A stretch of DNA of 22,051 bases from Paramacrobiotus richtersi (lineage: Eukaryota > Tardigrada > Eutardigrada > Parachela > Macrobiotidae), in the NCBI GenBank assembly GCA_034698045.1, contig JAQGAU010001011.1, positions 1 through 22,051 of the forward strand. Reading direction: 5' to 3'. The position numbers and the translations under genes are program-made. The notes under the pieces are model-generated. The model was not told where the DNA came from, searched no databases, and saw nothing but the letters and a program-made list of their open reading frames with translations. Shown piece after piece: positions 1 to 9,671 of this stretch (positions are counted from its first letter, which is position 1; each line of letters opens with the position of its first letter).

Positions 1-1373
1 ACGTACGCGCCGTTCGTTCCGGTTCTGCTCCAGTTTCTTGATTTGTCGTGCACAATTAGACATGCGACCTGCAGCAACAGAAAAAGATGGCAATGTCAAA
101 TGCTACAGCATAATCCAACATACCCTAATCGTAACGAGCTATACGACCATACAGAACTCTCGACAAGACAGTCTTTGGTCTATCCTCAAGAATACTGCGG
201 CAATCATTGCGAGATGAGTATAGTATAAAAATTGATACACATTATACACCTGTGTAAAACCACTTCTGATTCCACATTAAAGTCAGAATGACACTTAAAG
301 TTATCACAACGATGGCTGTAAAACCTTACCTTATCAATCCTTATCGAAACTCAATGAAAAACAAACTCAGTATTAGCACAAACACGGCAATAATACAACT
401 ATCTTTCTGCATTTATGTTCCATAAATCGATCCAGACTTTCGAACCTATCTTACAGATACTATTTCCTTCTTAAATGTAAAAAGTAAAAAAACAAATGTA
501 AAATGTAAAAAGTAAGGTATGAAAACTAAAGCAGTTTCCGCATACACGATCGATTACGGACACTATGACGACCGAATTTCAGACCAATTATATAACTTCC
601 GGGAAGATCATACCTTGGTTTCCTGGCAGACTTGGCCGCGGGCTGACCTCTGACTTGCGATCTCGTGCGGACTGCTGGGCTGCGGCCTTGGATGTTGCAT
701 TCCCGGTAACCCCTCGCGAACCACGATCCACGATCGTTGACCTTTTCATTTCGGTTCCATGGGGTACAGGCGGCTGTTGTTTGGCGTCTCCTCCATTCTC
801 GCTGACCGAATTCAACTGGCGACGCGCCGCTGCCGGATGGGTTGCTCGGGAATTCTTAGCACTGGTGGGGCGGCGTAGTCCGGTTGGGGCTCCAGGGAGA
901 TGCATCATCATGCCCTTCGTGTTATCGCGCTCTTCCCGGGCTGGCGACGTTGTGGTAGCAGTGGGTGCTGGCTCATAAGGCTCTTCGTACAGCACATCAT
1001 TCGACGCAGGCACATTCACCATCAACACATCATCATCATCGTCTGATACCTCGTCATCCAGTTCCTCTTCTTCCGCGTCAGCATCCGGAGACAGGTCATT
1101 GCCGTTTGTCGTTTCCTTATCCACATAGTGACTCTTTCGGGCAAGAAGCAAATCAGGGTTCAATTCGAATACTTGGGGAAATTCCACGCTTTTCCCCTTG
1201 GTTTCTCCGTTTTCAATCCATTCGACGATCACTGTGTGCTTCTCGTAGTCAATATCGCTGACGGAGGCTTCGTGGACGCGGCCATCGCTGCGCTGGATGA
1301 AAATGTTTATACGCTTACGAAGACGAGGAGCATGAGCGGGATCGCTGATTACTTCGCGACTATTCACAGACAT
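1..1373 (-). CDS. KIF2A-like: Kinesin-13 (KIF2/MCAK-type microtubule depolymerase), N-terminal part, runs off left edge
   Basis: Two coding exons are visible on the minus strand: 614-1373 (first coding exon) and 1-68 (second, continuing beyond the window). The first ends in phase 1 at a donor reading CAAG|GTATGA. The second starts after a pyrimidine-rich stretch ending GCAG. The joined frame stays open. Residues about 25-80 match the kinesin-13 N-terminal globular domain, with IFIQRSDGRVHEA, then VEWIENGETKGK, then FELNPDLL, as in KIF2A. An acidic run (EEEELDDEVSDDDDD) and a basic Ser/Pro-rich linker follow. Exon 2 encodes CARQIKKLEQNRNERR, which fits the start of the charged neck (CVxEVExxxxNRExRR in KIF2 proteins). 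The family uses ATP to peel tubulin from microtubule ends in spindles and cilia; the motor domain is off-window. I prefer the Met at 1373; another in-frame Met at 1418 would add 15 residues. Identity is firm at family level, but the paralogue is not resolved. Confidence 0.9.
473..515. repeat. 15-bp direct repeat in kinesin-13 intron 1
   Basis: AAATGTAAAAAGTAA occurs at 473-487 and again at 501-515, separated by 13 nt that hold a further partial copy. It is A-rich and lies in the intron between the first two coding exons, so it is most likely simple-sequence drift with no function. Confidence 0.7.
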
Positions 1374-2246
1374 TTTTCGCTGTACCGTGGTGCACACGAA
1401 TAAATTGACTAATGACAATGCAATTATGAACCCTACACCACATTACCCACACGGTAAAAATGCCAGCAAGCAGAAAGCAGGTTTTAAAAAACTAAATGCT
1501 TTCTTCAGCGTATTTTTTCCATGCTGACGTGCAGTCGACTAGCGTGAAGACTGAACAGAACGTGTGACTCGCCGAGGCGCAAATGTAAACCAGACAGCCG
1601 CAGTGCAGCTGTGTCCAAACTTTTGACAGAGTCACAGATGCAGAAGTGCATGTATTGGCGCTCTACTCGTGAACCGTGACACACCATTCATACACCAATT
1701 ATGTAGTTGCTAATGAAATATAAGCGAACCCGTATAATAACGCATTCCATCAACCCAACATGAACAGGTACTTCACGTAGAAGGTCTTAAAGCTTTAGAT
1801 CCCTGCAATTTGCACTTAAATCAACACTTTAGTAGTGATTTTTCCCAGGAAAAATAACAGTACTTCTACGCTAATCACGTTTGAAACTGCACGACGACAT
1901 TTGCTGCTCCGCTCCCACACCGTATTCTAACTTGTAAATGACTCAACAAAGACCTCGAGAGATGGTGATGCACGAGGAGTCATCGATCCCAGTCGTACCC
2001 GATTTTACAGGCGTTCATTAGTATGCGCACACCATGAATGAAAATACATACGTACGTGCGTACGATACACCGTACTAGTGATCGATGCTATCGATAGTGT
2101 GCCCGGAGCGCAGAAAATATCAAAATAATACGGTAGAATGCGCGTTATTAATTGTTATTAATTAAATATTAATTGTCACTATATATTTTATTCAGCTTTT
2201 GCGATGCTAAATAAATAACTGGACATAACAATAAAAACTTTTTTAA
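1374..2246. other. Divergent intergenic region between kinesin-13 (minus) and the 2247 ORF (plus)
   Basis: No convincing exon was found on either strand. It must hold the kinesin-13 promoter and 5' UTR and, if the ORF at 2247 is real, that promoter too. Around 2050-2098 there is a cluster of short self-complementary words (ACGTACGTGCGTACG, then ATCGATGCTATCGAT). About 2140-2180 is very AT-rich (TTATTAATTAAATATTAATT). I saw no clear TATA/initiator pair. A 60-codon minus ORF at 1505-1687 has no family features and is not called. Confidence 0.5.
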
Positions 2247-2665
2247 ATGTCGGCTGCGATTTGGAAGGAAATAGAGAGAGGGCATGTTTTGAAAGGGAAC
2301 AGAGAGACGCATATTGGAATCGAAGCAGCACACATTCGAAGACATTCGGGTGTGCTGCCTTTAGCAAGTGACAGTTTAAACTTGGGCAGCTTTTCGAGAA
2401 TTCCGAGCCGACAGTTTTGTAGAGAACTAAATTTTCTACGCAATGGTATCGAATTTAGCACTGGACAAATACCATCGTTTTCAACAGTGGACGAACATCC
2501 GTCTTTGCAGGTCTTGAACATCGAAGCGCTGTACAGGTGCAAATTATCACATATACTACAAATTTCCTGTAGGCTGGATAGAAAATAAGATCATCTTACA
2601 GGAAAGCTATATGCTTTCGCTCTGCTCGCGGAATTACGGCTGCTGAAATGGTAGCTGCCACCTAG
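2247..2665 (+). CDS. Unrecognised small protein, probably one intron
   Basis: An ATG at 2247 opens a 113-codon frame to a TAA at 2588. A possible intron (donor TACAG|GTGCAA at 2537, acceptor CATCTTACAG ending at 2601, 65 nt, a typical length here) would give exons 2247-2536 and 2602-2665 and a 117-aa protein ending at TAG 2663-2665. The product is basic, without a signal peptide, membrane segment or known motif; it begins MSAAIWKEIERGHVL and contains an SRIP tetrapeptide. I do not recognise a family. The opposite strand is also open here (2243-2542), but its product is Cys-rich and less protein-like. The same CTTACAGG word at about 2596 would also read as a minus-strand donor (CCT|GTAAGA), so the strand is not secure. 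It may be a chance ORF. Confidence 0.35.
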
Positions 2666-3027
2666 GCGGGCAATGTCTATGGCCTGTCGGATGTGGCGTG
2701 TCGCGTTTCGGGGCGAAAATTTTCGGAAACGTTCAGCGCATAAGAATAGCCCGTCGCTTCGCTCCGGGCAAATTAACACAACTGTAACTTTATATGCAAA
2801 TGACCGGAATCAGGAATGATGGTCCTGTTATTAGTATACTTGTGTACGTTGACCTTACATTTAATAATAATAATAACTGTTTAGTCAGTGTAGCTCATGG
2901 AGGAGTAACACTGGTTTAGTGTTTCCAAGAATGGGTTCTGCTGTTCTCGTACGGAATGATTGTAGCTGGTTAAACAGCAAAATTATGGAATCGGCTTCAC
3001 AGACAGTGTTTACACTGTATGGCCGGG

Positions 3028-3036
3028 GTTTGCCCG
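3028..3036 (+). repeat. 9-bp direct repeat, left copy (candidate target-site duplication)
   Basis: GTTTGCCCG directly abuts the first base of the inverted-repeat element at 3037. The identical 9-mer abuts its last base on the right, at 3170-3178. Identical short direct repeats hugging both ends are what staggered-cut insertion leaves. Confidence 0.7.
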
Positions 3037-3169
3037 ACGTAAACATCATTTCTATTCGGTTCCTGCTGAGTGTTGAGTGTACTGTGGGATAAACTGCGGG
3101 GTATACTGTGTGATCAACTGTTCAGTGTACGAAACACCAGCAGGAACTAACTACTAATGATTTTTACGT
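3037..3169. mobile_element. 133-bp MITE-like element with 32-bp terminal inverted repeats
   Basis: The left arm is 3037-3068 and the right arm 3138-3169. By hand alignment 26 of 32 positions pair with no gaps. The outermost bases are ACGTAAA at left and TTTACGT-type at right, and the innermost ten (GTTCCTGCTG / CAGCAGGAAC) are perfect. The interior holds two copies, 17 of 20 identical, of an ACTGTG-containing unit at 3077-3096 and 3101-3120. There is no coding capacity. Perfect 9-bp direct repeats flank it. Terminal inverted repeats, very short length and a target-site duplication define a miniature inverted-repeat transposable element. A 9-bp duplication is compatible with Mutator/MULE-like or Merlin-like transposases; I cannot assign a superfamily. 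Only one copy was noticed in this window. Confidence 0.65.
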
Positions 3170-3178
3170 GTTTGCCCG
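3170..3178 (+). repeat. 9-bp direct repeat, right copy (candidate target-site duplication)
   Basis: GTTTGCCCG immediately follows the end of the inverted-repeat element and is identical to the 9-mer at 3028-3036. Confidence 0.7.
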
Positions 3179-3578
3179 TACCGTTTATTTTCTCACCGTA
3201 GTCCGTACGTATACCCAGCGTTAACGGGAACCTCATCCTATCGATTAAAGTATGTGAATTAAAACGGTATGAGAACATCACTGTCACACCTGATATCAGG
3301 CTTCCTAAGGCTGAAGTGCTAACGTTTCATAATGTGTTGACAACTATCAAGGAGGAAAACTGATGACGTAGCATTACTGGGCGAGAAGTTTTATGATCGT
3401 GGTAACCCATTTATAAGGTCATTTCAGTTCCTTCTTTCGTCCGGAACAAAACGAGAAGCTTGTCCTTTCTCTAATTTCCAAACGCAGGTACAGCAAACCC
3501 ATATTTAATTTAACCTGGATTAAAACCGTTTCTCACTCATGCTTTGCACTCTTTAGTGTTGGACCGGTATTGCTGAAT

Positions 3579-6500
3579 ATGCAGCAAGCAAGACCAGAAT
3601 CGGCAGGTGCGGCAGTTTTATCTTTTTATTTAAGAAAATGTTTTTATTTTTTACGATTTCTTGCGACTGCTAACTATTATGCACAAAATCGATAGAATAG
3701 CATGCATATATTCCTGTCGATCCAGAAACCAAACCGACTGGAAATGGAGTGACAGGCTGACAGTACTGCAACCATATGGATATGCATGTCACCGTTCCGT
3801 CATGGCCCAATGTTTCGAAAAAACCTAAGCACTTAACAATTAGCAAAAAAACAGATTTTGTTCGACTGTAGTTCCTATTTATAAATGATCTGTTAGCTTA
3901 ATTTAACAATGTTAACTTGAACATGCAGTGAAAACGACGATTTTTTTTTAAACGACGACATGTTCTTTCTGTTTACAGCACCTGCTCGCCCCGGAACTGC
4001 ATCTCGCTTGGCTGCTCAAGCTGGAGTAAGAATTAAAACTATTAGAAAGTTGTCATCTGATATTTGAACTTTATAGTAAATGCTAATTTGGTAAACAACG
4101 TAATTTATTCTGGGTAAACAGAATTTTAGTGCAAAGACCTTTTCAGCCCGAAACTGATGTAATTTCCAGTAATTAATTTATGTAACTTTGATTACTGGGC
4201 ACAATTAGTTTTTTCTTACTTCTACAGTAAAATGTAAGTATATATGGTTGTTTGTATATGTACAACAGCTCGATCGAACGAGACCGATTTGTGTTAAGAA
4301 AATAATACTACGAGAAAATAAGTATGATGAACTGTGAACGCTGCAGTTCATATAAACTTATTACAAAGATTATAATTAGTTAGAATAATAACTAAATTTT
4401 TTTCTGAGCAACGTGTAAAGGAAATCATTCATTTTTGAACGTGGTTATGGTAGAATGCCGCTCGACCAGGCACGGCGACAAGGCCAGGCACCGGACGGAC
4501 GTCAGCCGCCAATGGTAAAAACTGAAAAGTAATGTTGACTCGAAATAATATCTGTGGGGTGCTGGAATGTGGTATCTGGAATAATAATATAGTATTATCA
4601 ATAATTTACTGAGGCAGTTTTTTTCCTTGATCAGGAACTGCAAGCGGATGACTTCTTTTACTGCATGTCCATAAATTAAAGTTTTCGTGGTCGTAAGGCT
4701 GCATATGTTTTATCCACCTTCCAAAAAATAACATAACATTCATGTTGACTTTTCATTCCCCATACTGGCTATAGCTAGTAGCCTGGTATGAATAATTTAA
4801 TAATTTAAGTATAGTTACGTAATCAGCGTGAGGAGCAAAACTACTGTAGAAGTACTGCGCGAAACTTATTTCGCTTTCCAGACACCACATATGTAAATAA
4901 AATTACCGCATGCATTCGAGATGACAACGATTGCAGTTGGAAAAAAAATTTTATACTACTACAAATAACGAGAAATTTGAAGTTTATAAATTACAGAAAC
5001 ACGACTGCAAACCGGTCGTCTCCAGTCAGCAAAAGGTAAAAGTAAATTCTTGCAGTTATTCACGTACCGGGTCAAATTCGTTTGGTTTTTGCAGGCCGTA
5101 TCAGACCACGAAATAACCGAGACAGGCCTTACTTCCTAGCCGTTCTACGGTAATATTAAAAGATCCGTTATAATTTACGAAAAGTACTGATTAAATATTT
5201 ATGAAGTGCTTCTACCATAAGTTGTGTGTCTATTCAAACACTACGTTCGGCTTTTTTGCGTTAGATGATCAGTCCGTCTCTTTCTGTACATAATCTAATG
5301 TTATATTCAGTTAAATATTAATTTATTAATCCATGTATCAATTAAACCAATTCTTTTTTATAAATGCAGATCAAAAGTCACGGAAGTCATGAACGAAATT
5401 AATAAACTGAATAATGCCTGTAAAGAATTTTCAACACTGGAAGATTTTCATGCGACCTACCGAACAGAACATGCGACGCTGTCTAAAACAGTTGGGGATT
5501 TAAGAGCCTCGCAATATGATTACGAATCGGCAAGTATCCACTCTGTGCTTGAAGTACTATACAATTGATCTACTATATGTAATTTACAGTAATGCATACG
5601 TAGCAGTGTTGTATTATTATTACCGTATTATTATTATTACCGTCTATCATAAATCTTTAACAGAATGATACTGTAATATCTCCATATACCTATGGGAACG
5701 ATTATAGAGTAATTTATGTTTTACTGCAGTTTCTGACCACAGATGCTGGAAGCCGTTGGGAAGGGGATAACGGATGACGATATAAGAGCGGAAATCGACA
5801 ATTACAAGCTACAAAACACGGCTTTGACAGACGAGGTTCAGGAACTGCTGAATGAACGTCACAGGTGATTTTTCCTAGCAGTTCGTTTCAGAGTTTTGGA
5901 TTTTATTGATGCATGCTAACGGTCGGTTATTTTGATGTGCATTCTAGAAGAGAAACCGATTTGAAAAAGCTTCAAGATAAAGCGCATAAATACGAATCAG
6001 CTGGCGAAACTCTGCTGAAAGAAATGGTTAGTAAATGCAGTTGCTTTGCGAGTTTTCAGTGTATGGTTATATAATATTTAAATTTATCTGTAGAGTTTCG
6101 AAGATCAAAATAAGTACCGCGAAATGCAGTTAGAGCTGGGAATGCTGAATGAACTGGAAGAAAAACTGATCAACGATTACGAACAACTGAAAAATGGCGA
6201 CAGGTCAAAAATCGAAGAAGTGAGTGAAGCTTTATAAGTAAGGTCACGTACATATATATCCGTACAAGAATCCGTACTGTTCAACGTAACGAACTCGCGG
6301 AATCAAGTCTCGGAAAGCCGCCTACTCCTCGTTCCGATTTCTTGAGCTTTTTCTGTCTTAGGAACTGGTTTTTTCTCCACTAAAAAAGGATGCTGTCCAG
6401 GCGCTTGGTCGTATACGTGAACTGCAAAAAACTTTGGATGATGTTAAAATGCAAATCAGCCGCACTCCAGAGGAAGAACAAGCTCAGCTAGCAGAAAAAC

Positions 6501-8871
6501 TGAAAAATGATAACTCTGAAGTAGCGTCTTTGCAGCATCAGTAAGTTTGAAAACTACTGTACGCCTGTCCAAATTATGTGATGCGTTTAATGCGTTTTAT
6601 AAATGCACACTGTATAAAGTTTTTTTCACGTTTTATGCAATGGCGCTTGTGTCATAGTTTTGTTAATACGGAATATAGTTTCGCTATGCTCTTTAAAGAG
6701 CCGTAAATGGAAATAGCATTTTTTTGCAGAACAGAGACTCTGCAAACAATCCTGAATTCGCTAAAGCAACAGCTGGCAGGCGACGGATACGTCAGTTCGT
6801 CCGGCAAGGTCGTCGATTTGGCTGTGAAGGAAGGTGATCATCAGCGTACGTACTTGCATGCCAGTCCGCCAAGTCCAGCTTACAGCTGACTGCATGGACT
6901 TACGGATATCACGTTACCTTTCAGACCTTTTCACACAAAAATTAATCTGCATTCAGGTTTTTCGGCATCCTTTAACGACCAAGTACACACGGAGCAGGTA
7001 AGCCTTCAGCGGATTGTTTGAAGTTACCGATTTTGATTTTGTGTATTCTGTACTGCCTAGACCGCGTTTGCAACCCAGCTAATATTCTGTACAGTACCTT
7101 GATATATTTTTGAAATTTATTTACTCTTTAAATCAGTATTCGACATATTTACGCGTGGCAAAATCAAACCGTTAGATTACTTGTGTTCAACCCTGTTCTG
7201 GTTAATCTTGTTCGAATGACCACCTTTTGCAAAAAAATATCAGTAACGAGATAAAAATATGAGTGGTAAGGTAATATCACTAACGTAAATGAACGAGATG
7301 CTGATCTTCAGTAATTTATCATTTTATTACTTTACAGAATATCCTAGGACAAAACGAAACGGATGTACAAGCGCTACTTGGTCGGCTAAGCAAAGTAAAC
7401 TATGAGTAGAATGCCGAATTAAAAATGAACACGAATCTTAAAATAACTGAGTAAGCTGTGATTTTTACGGTGTACATGTATTTCACACCAAGATAAACAC
7501 TGAAAATGTACATTAGCATTTGCGCCGGTTCTACAGCATCGTATTTTTTGCAGAATGTTGCTGCTCTGAACGATTTACCAATAGCAACCGAAGCCGACAT
7601 TTTGAAATCGGACCAACAATTCCGTTCAAAGGTCGGTCAAGTTCGACACCAACAACAACTCCGAGAAGACCTTTTACAAGTAACCTCTGACGAAAATTCG
7701 CGGGAACTGCGGAAACTGCAGATGGTATCAAATGAAAAGTTGTGGTAATTGTTAACTCTAAGCCAAGCCCTTTTTGCAGTTATTCGAATCTTTGACACAC
7801 GAACATGAGCAGTCAAAAACTATGCCCAAGCGGAATTCCATTCCGGCTAACCTGAACGATATGAAGGAAATGATTTCCAAGCGGCACAGTGTCAGTATTT
7901 GTTCCGCTGTACTGCAGCAAAAAACTGCATCGTTTTCAACAATCTGCATGATTTTTTTCCTGTTGTAATGTGATACTTTTGCCATTGTCCATAAGTTGAC
8001 GATGAGTTACTTGCGTAAGTGGCATACATATATTATAATCCTAGTACGGCCAGTACAGTGTTCGTTAATGTAGCTTTCGGCAGTCATATTTCTAAAAACA
8101 TCATAGATGCTGTACGTACTAAGTACGTTTTTAAAATATGCAGGAATTAAGCGCGGAAATGAAAACGCTGAGCCAAAATAAAGAAAACTTTGCCGCACAG
8201 CTGTCGGTGATCGAAAAGAGCCTTTCCCAAAAGTTATCCGAGCTACAAAAAAACTCGGAATACAGCAAGGTATGAATTTCAAATTTTCAGAATGGGATAT
8301 GTTGCGGACTTATTGTTAGTTAATCTCGAATGCCCTCGACGTCTGTCCATTATTGATGTTTGTAACCTATGTTGTTGTGTTCGAGTAGATCGTTAACCTG
8401 GAAACTCAGCTGCAGAAGGTCGAAGCGAGATCTTTTGATCTTCAAGAAGGTATGGGTGAATCCTTTATTTTGTAAAATTTGCGCTGAAAAACTTATTATA
8501 TCAAATGGCGCAGGAAATTGTCAGTCATAGCATGCATATGTACTGTGCACGAATACAAGTAATGATCACAAATTTTTTTACCAACTTGTCCGTTTGAGGA
8601 CTGTATTTACCAAATTATGTATGAGATATGCTACTGTACAGTTGTCGATGTGCAGCTTGGTTGCTTTCTGAAAAACGTTAATACTGGGAAAACATTCGTA
8701 TCAGTTTACGGATATGTGTTTTCAGTTATCGCGGACTTGTCAGCGACAGCTTCGTATGGTGATCTCAAATCAAGTGTGCTGGGAAAGGTCAAGGAGCTTA
8801 ATAGGCTTTTAATTTTGTTGACAGCCACGGAAGCGGACACAGACTTCAATGAGTACCCTGCGACTTATTGA
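3579..8871 (+). CDS. IFT74: Intraflagellar transport protein 74 (IFT74), complete, 18 exons
   Basis: Coding exons: 3579-3606, 3979-4025, 4454-4514, 4997-5035, 5095-5149, 5370-5529, 5743-5864, 5948-6026, 6094-6219, 6362-6540, 6730-6845, 6957-6997, 7338-7394, 7554-7724, 7780-7890, 8144-8269, 8389-8449, 8726-8871. They total 1725 nt, so 574 aa (human about 600), and all phases close. The first ~60 residues are basic and rich in Arg, Pro, Gly and Ala (ARPGTASR, AARPGTATRPGTGR), like the tubulin-binding IFT74 N-terminus. YFLAVLRSKVTEVMNEINKL matches the human [20 protein letters not shown]-type signature. The rest is coiled coil, including MSFEDQNKYREMQLE, with the C-terminal VIADLSATASYGDLK block. 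IFT74 pairs with IFT81 in the IFT-B core that carries tubulin along cilia. One intron (5530-5742) uses a GC donor. The exon 1 start is the least certain part. The central coiled coil is diverged from vertebrates. Confidence 0.9.
5530..5742 (+). other. GC-AG intron in IFT74
   Basis: Exon 6 ends TCG|GCAAGT and exon 7 starts after GACCACAG. The joined protein DYES-MLEAVGKG matches the spacing of the IFT74 segment DYNMLVDKL. The GT two bases downstream (GCAA|GTATCC) would break the frame. GCAAGT is the usual consensus of the minor GC-AG intron class. Confidence 0.7.
5611..5643. repeat. ATT trinucleotide microsatellite
   Basis: Two imperfect blocks of (TAT/ATT) units, each ended by TACCGT, lie inside the GC-AG intron of IFT74. 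It is ordinary simple-sequence DNA. Confidence 0.75.
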
Positions 8872-8895
8872 CTGTATTTCGCTTGGTTTGAATTT

Positions 8896-8927
8896 CGTTG
8901 TTTATGGTTACCGTTGTTTATGGTTAC
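8896..8927. repeat. 16-bp perfect tandem duplication in IFT74 3' region
   Basis: CGTTGTTTATGGTTAC is repeated head-to-tail without a spacer at 8896-8911 and 8912-8927, within the probable 3' UTR. It looks like a recent replication-slippage duplication. Confidence 0.8.
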
Positions 8928-9229
8928 CTTAAAAAAATTAATGCATTATGCTGACTTGGATACAGCGGGGACCGGCTCCTAGTGTGTTTACAATGTACCT
9001 AATGCGCAATGCGCCTGCACTGCTGAGATCCTGAGTGCAGAATTTGGAATGGTGGTAAATGATTTAAGAAAAATTGTTTTTCTTACCGATTATTATGTTG
9101 CTTGTTTGAGAGTTGCCGAAAAATATTAGCTCAAGAAAAAGTCAACTGAACGGTAGTTTTGGTGGACCTGCCGGTTATATAGCCATATTGCATTTGGTAG
9201 AGCTGCTTAACCTACTTCCGTTTTCATCC

Positions 9230-9235
9230 AATAAA
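9230..9235 (+). terminator. Candidate IFT74 polyadenylation signal AATAAA
   Basis: Canonical hexamer about 360 nt downstream of the IFT74 stop and before PYROXD1 on the same strand. The assignment rests on position only. Confidence 0.4.
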
Positions 9236-9671
9236 ATTTTCATAGGGCGCGAAACAAACAACATAGAATCCCAACATTAATGTTAACTACTAAACAACCA
9301 TCAGTACTTCTGAAGTACAGCTACTGTAACTGTAAACATATATGTACTGACTCATGAACGTTAGACTCATAGCTTTCTGATAGTAAATATTTTAATTTTT
9401 GTTAATTTTGTCTACTTACAGTTTCATGTCATAATCCAGTACGTGATAACTCGCATATGCAGCCACCCACGGAAAGGCCGCTAAAGCTAGATTAGATAGC
9501 CAACACTGAGAGCTGCCTCCAGTGGCGTTTGTGTAGTTCACTCGAGGGTCTTTTATTTTAAGTTACTCTTTGAGAGTTTGGGAAGACACTGGAGACATTC
9601 ATTTGTTTTGCTATTTTTTGTTTCCGGCATCGGTTGGTTTACATTGTTAGGATTGCGCGTTGTTTCCTGGC

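Larger units (their letters stand above)
2666..3578. other. Intergenic region upstream of IFT74
   Basis: No coding frame is supported. The main content is the inverted-repeat element at 3037-3169 with its flanking 9-bp repeats. From 3179 to 3578 the DNA should include the IFT74 promoter and 5' leader, but I could not place a start site. The 2680-2775 stretch is relatively GC-rich and open on both strands without recognisable protein content. Confidence 0.45.
8872..9671. other. IFT74 3' region and PYROXD1 upstream region
   Basis: No coding exon was found. A perfect 16-bp tandem duplication, CGTTGTTTATGGTTAC twice, spans 8896-8927 just after the IFT74 stop. A 7+1+7 palindrome GTACTTC-T-GAAGTAC lies near 9304. 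A canonical AATAAA occurs at 9230-9235, about 360 nt past the stop, and is the best polyadenylation candidate for IFT74. The PYROXD1 promoter should be in the final few hundred bases; no clear core element was seen. Confidence 0.5.

Noticed and set aside
565..978. Plus ORF of 137 codons
   Set aside because: It lies antisense to the kinesin-13 first exon, whose frame has clear family motifs.
4931..5116. Plus ORF of 61 codons spanning IFT74 exons 4 and 5
   Set aside because: It is in the wrong frame. The two small spliced exons within it join in phase to the conserved IFT74 signature.
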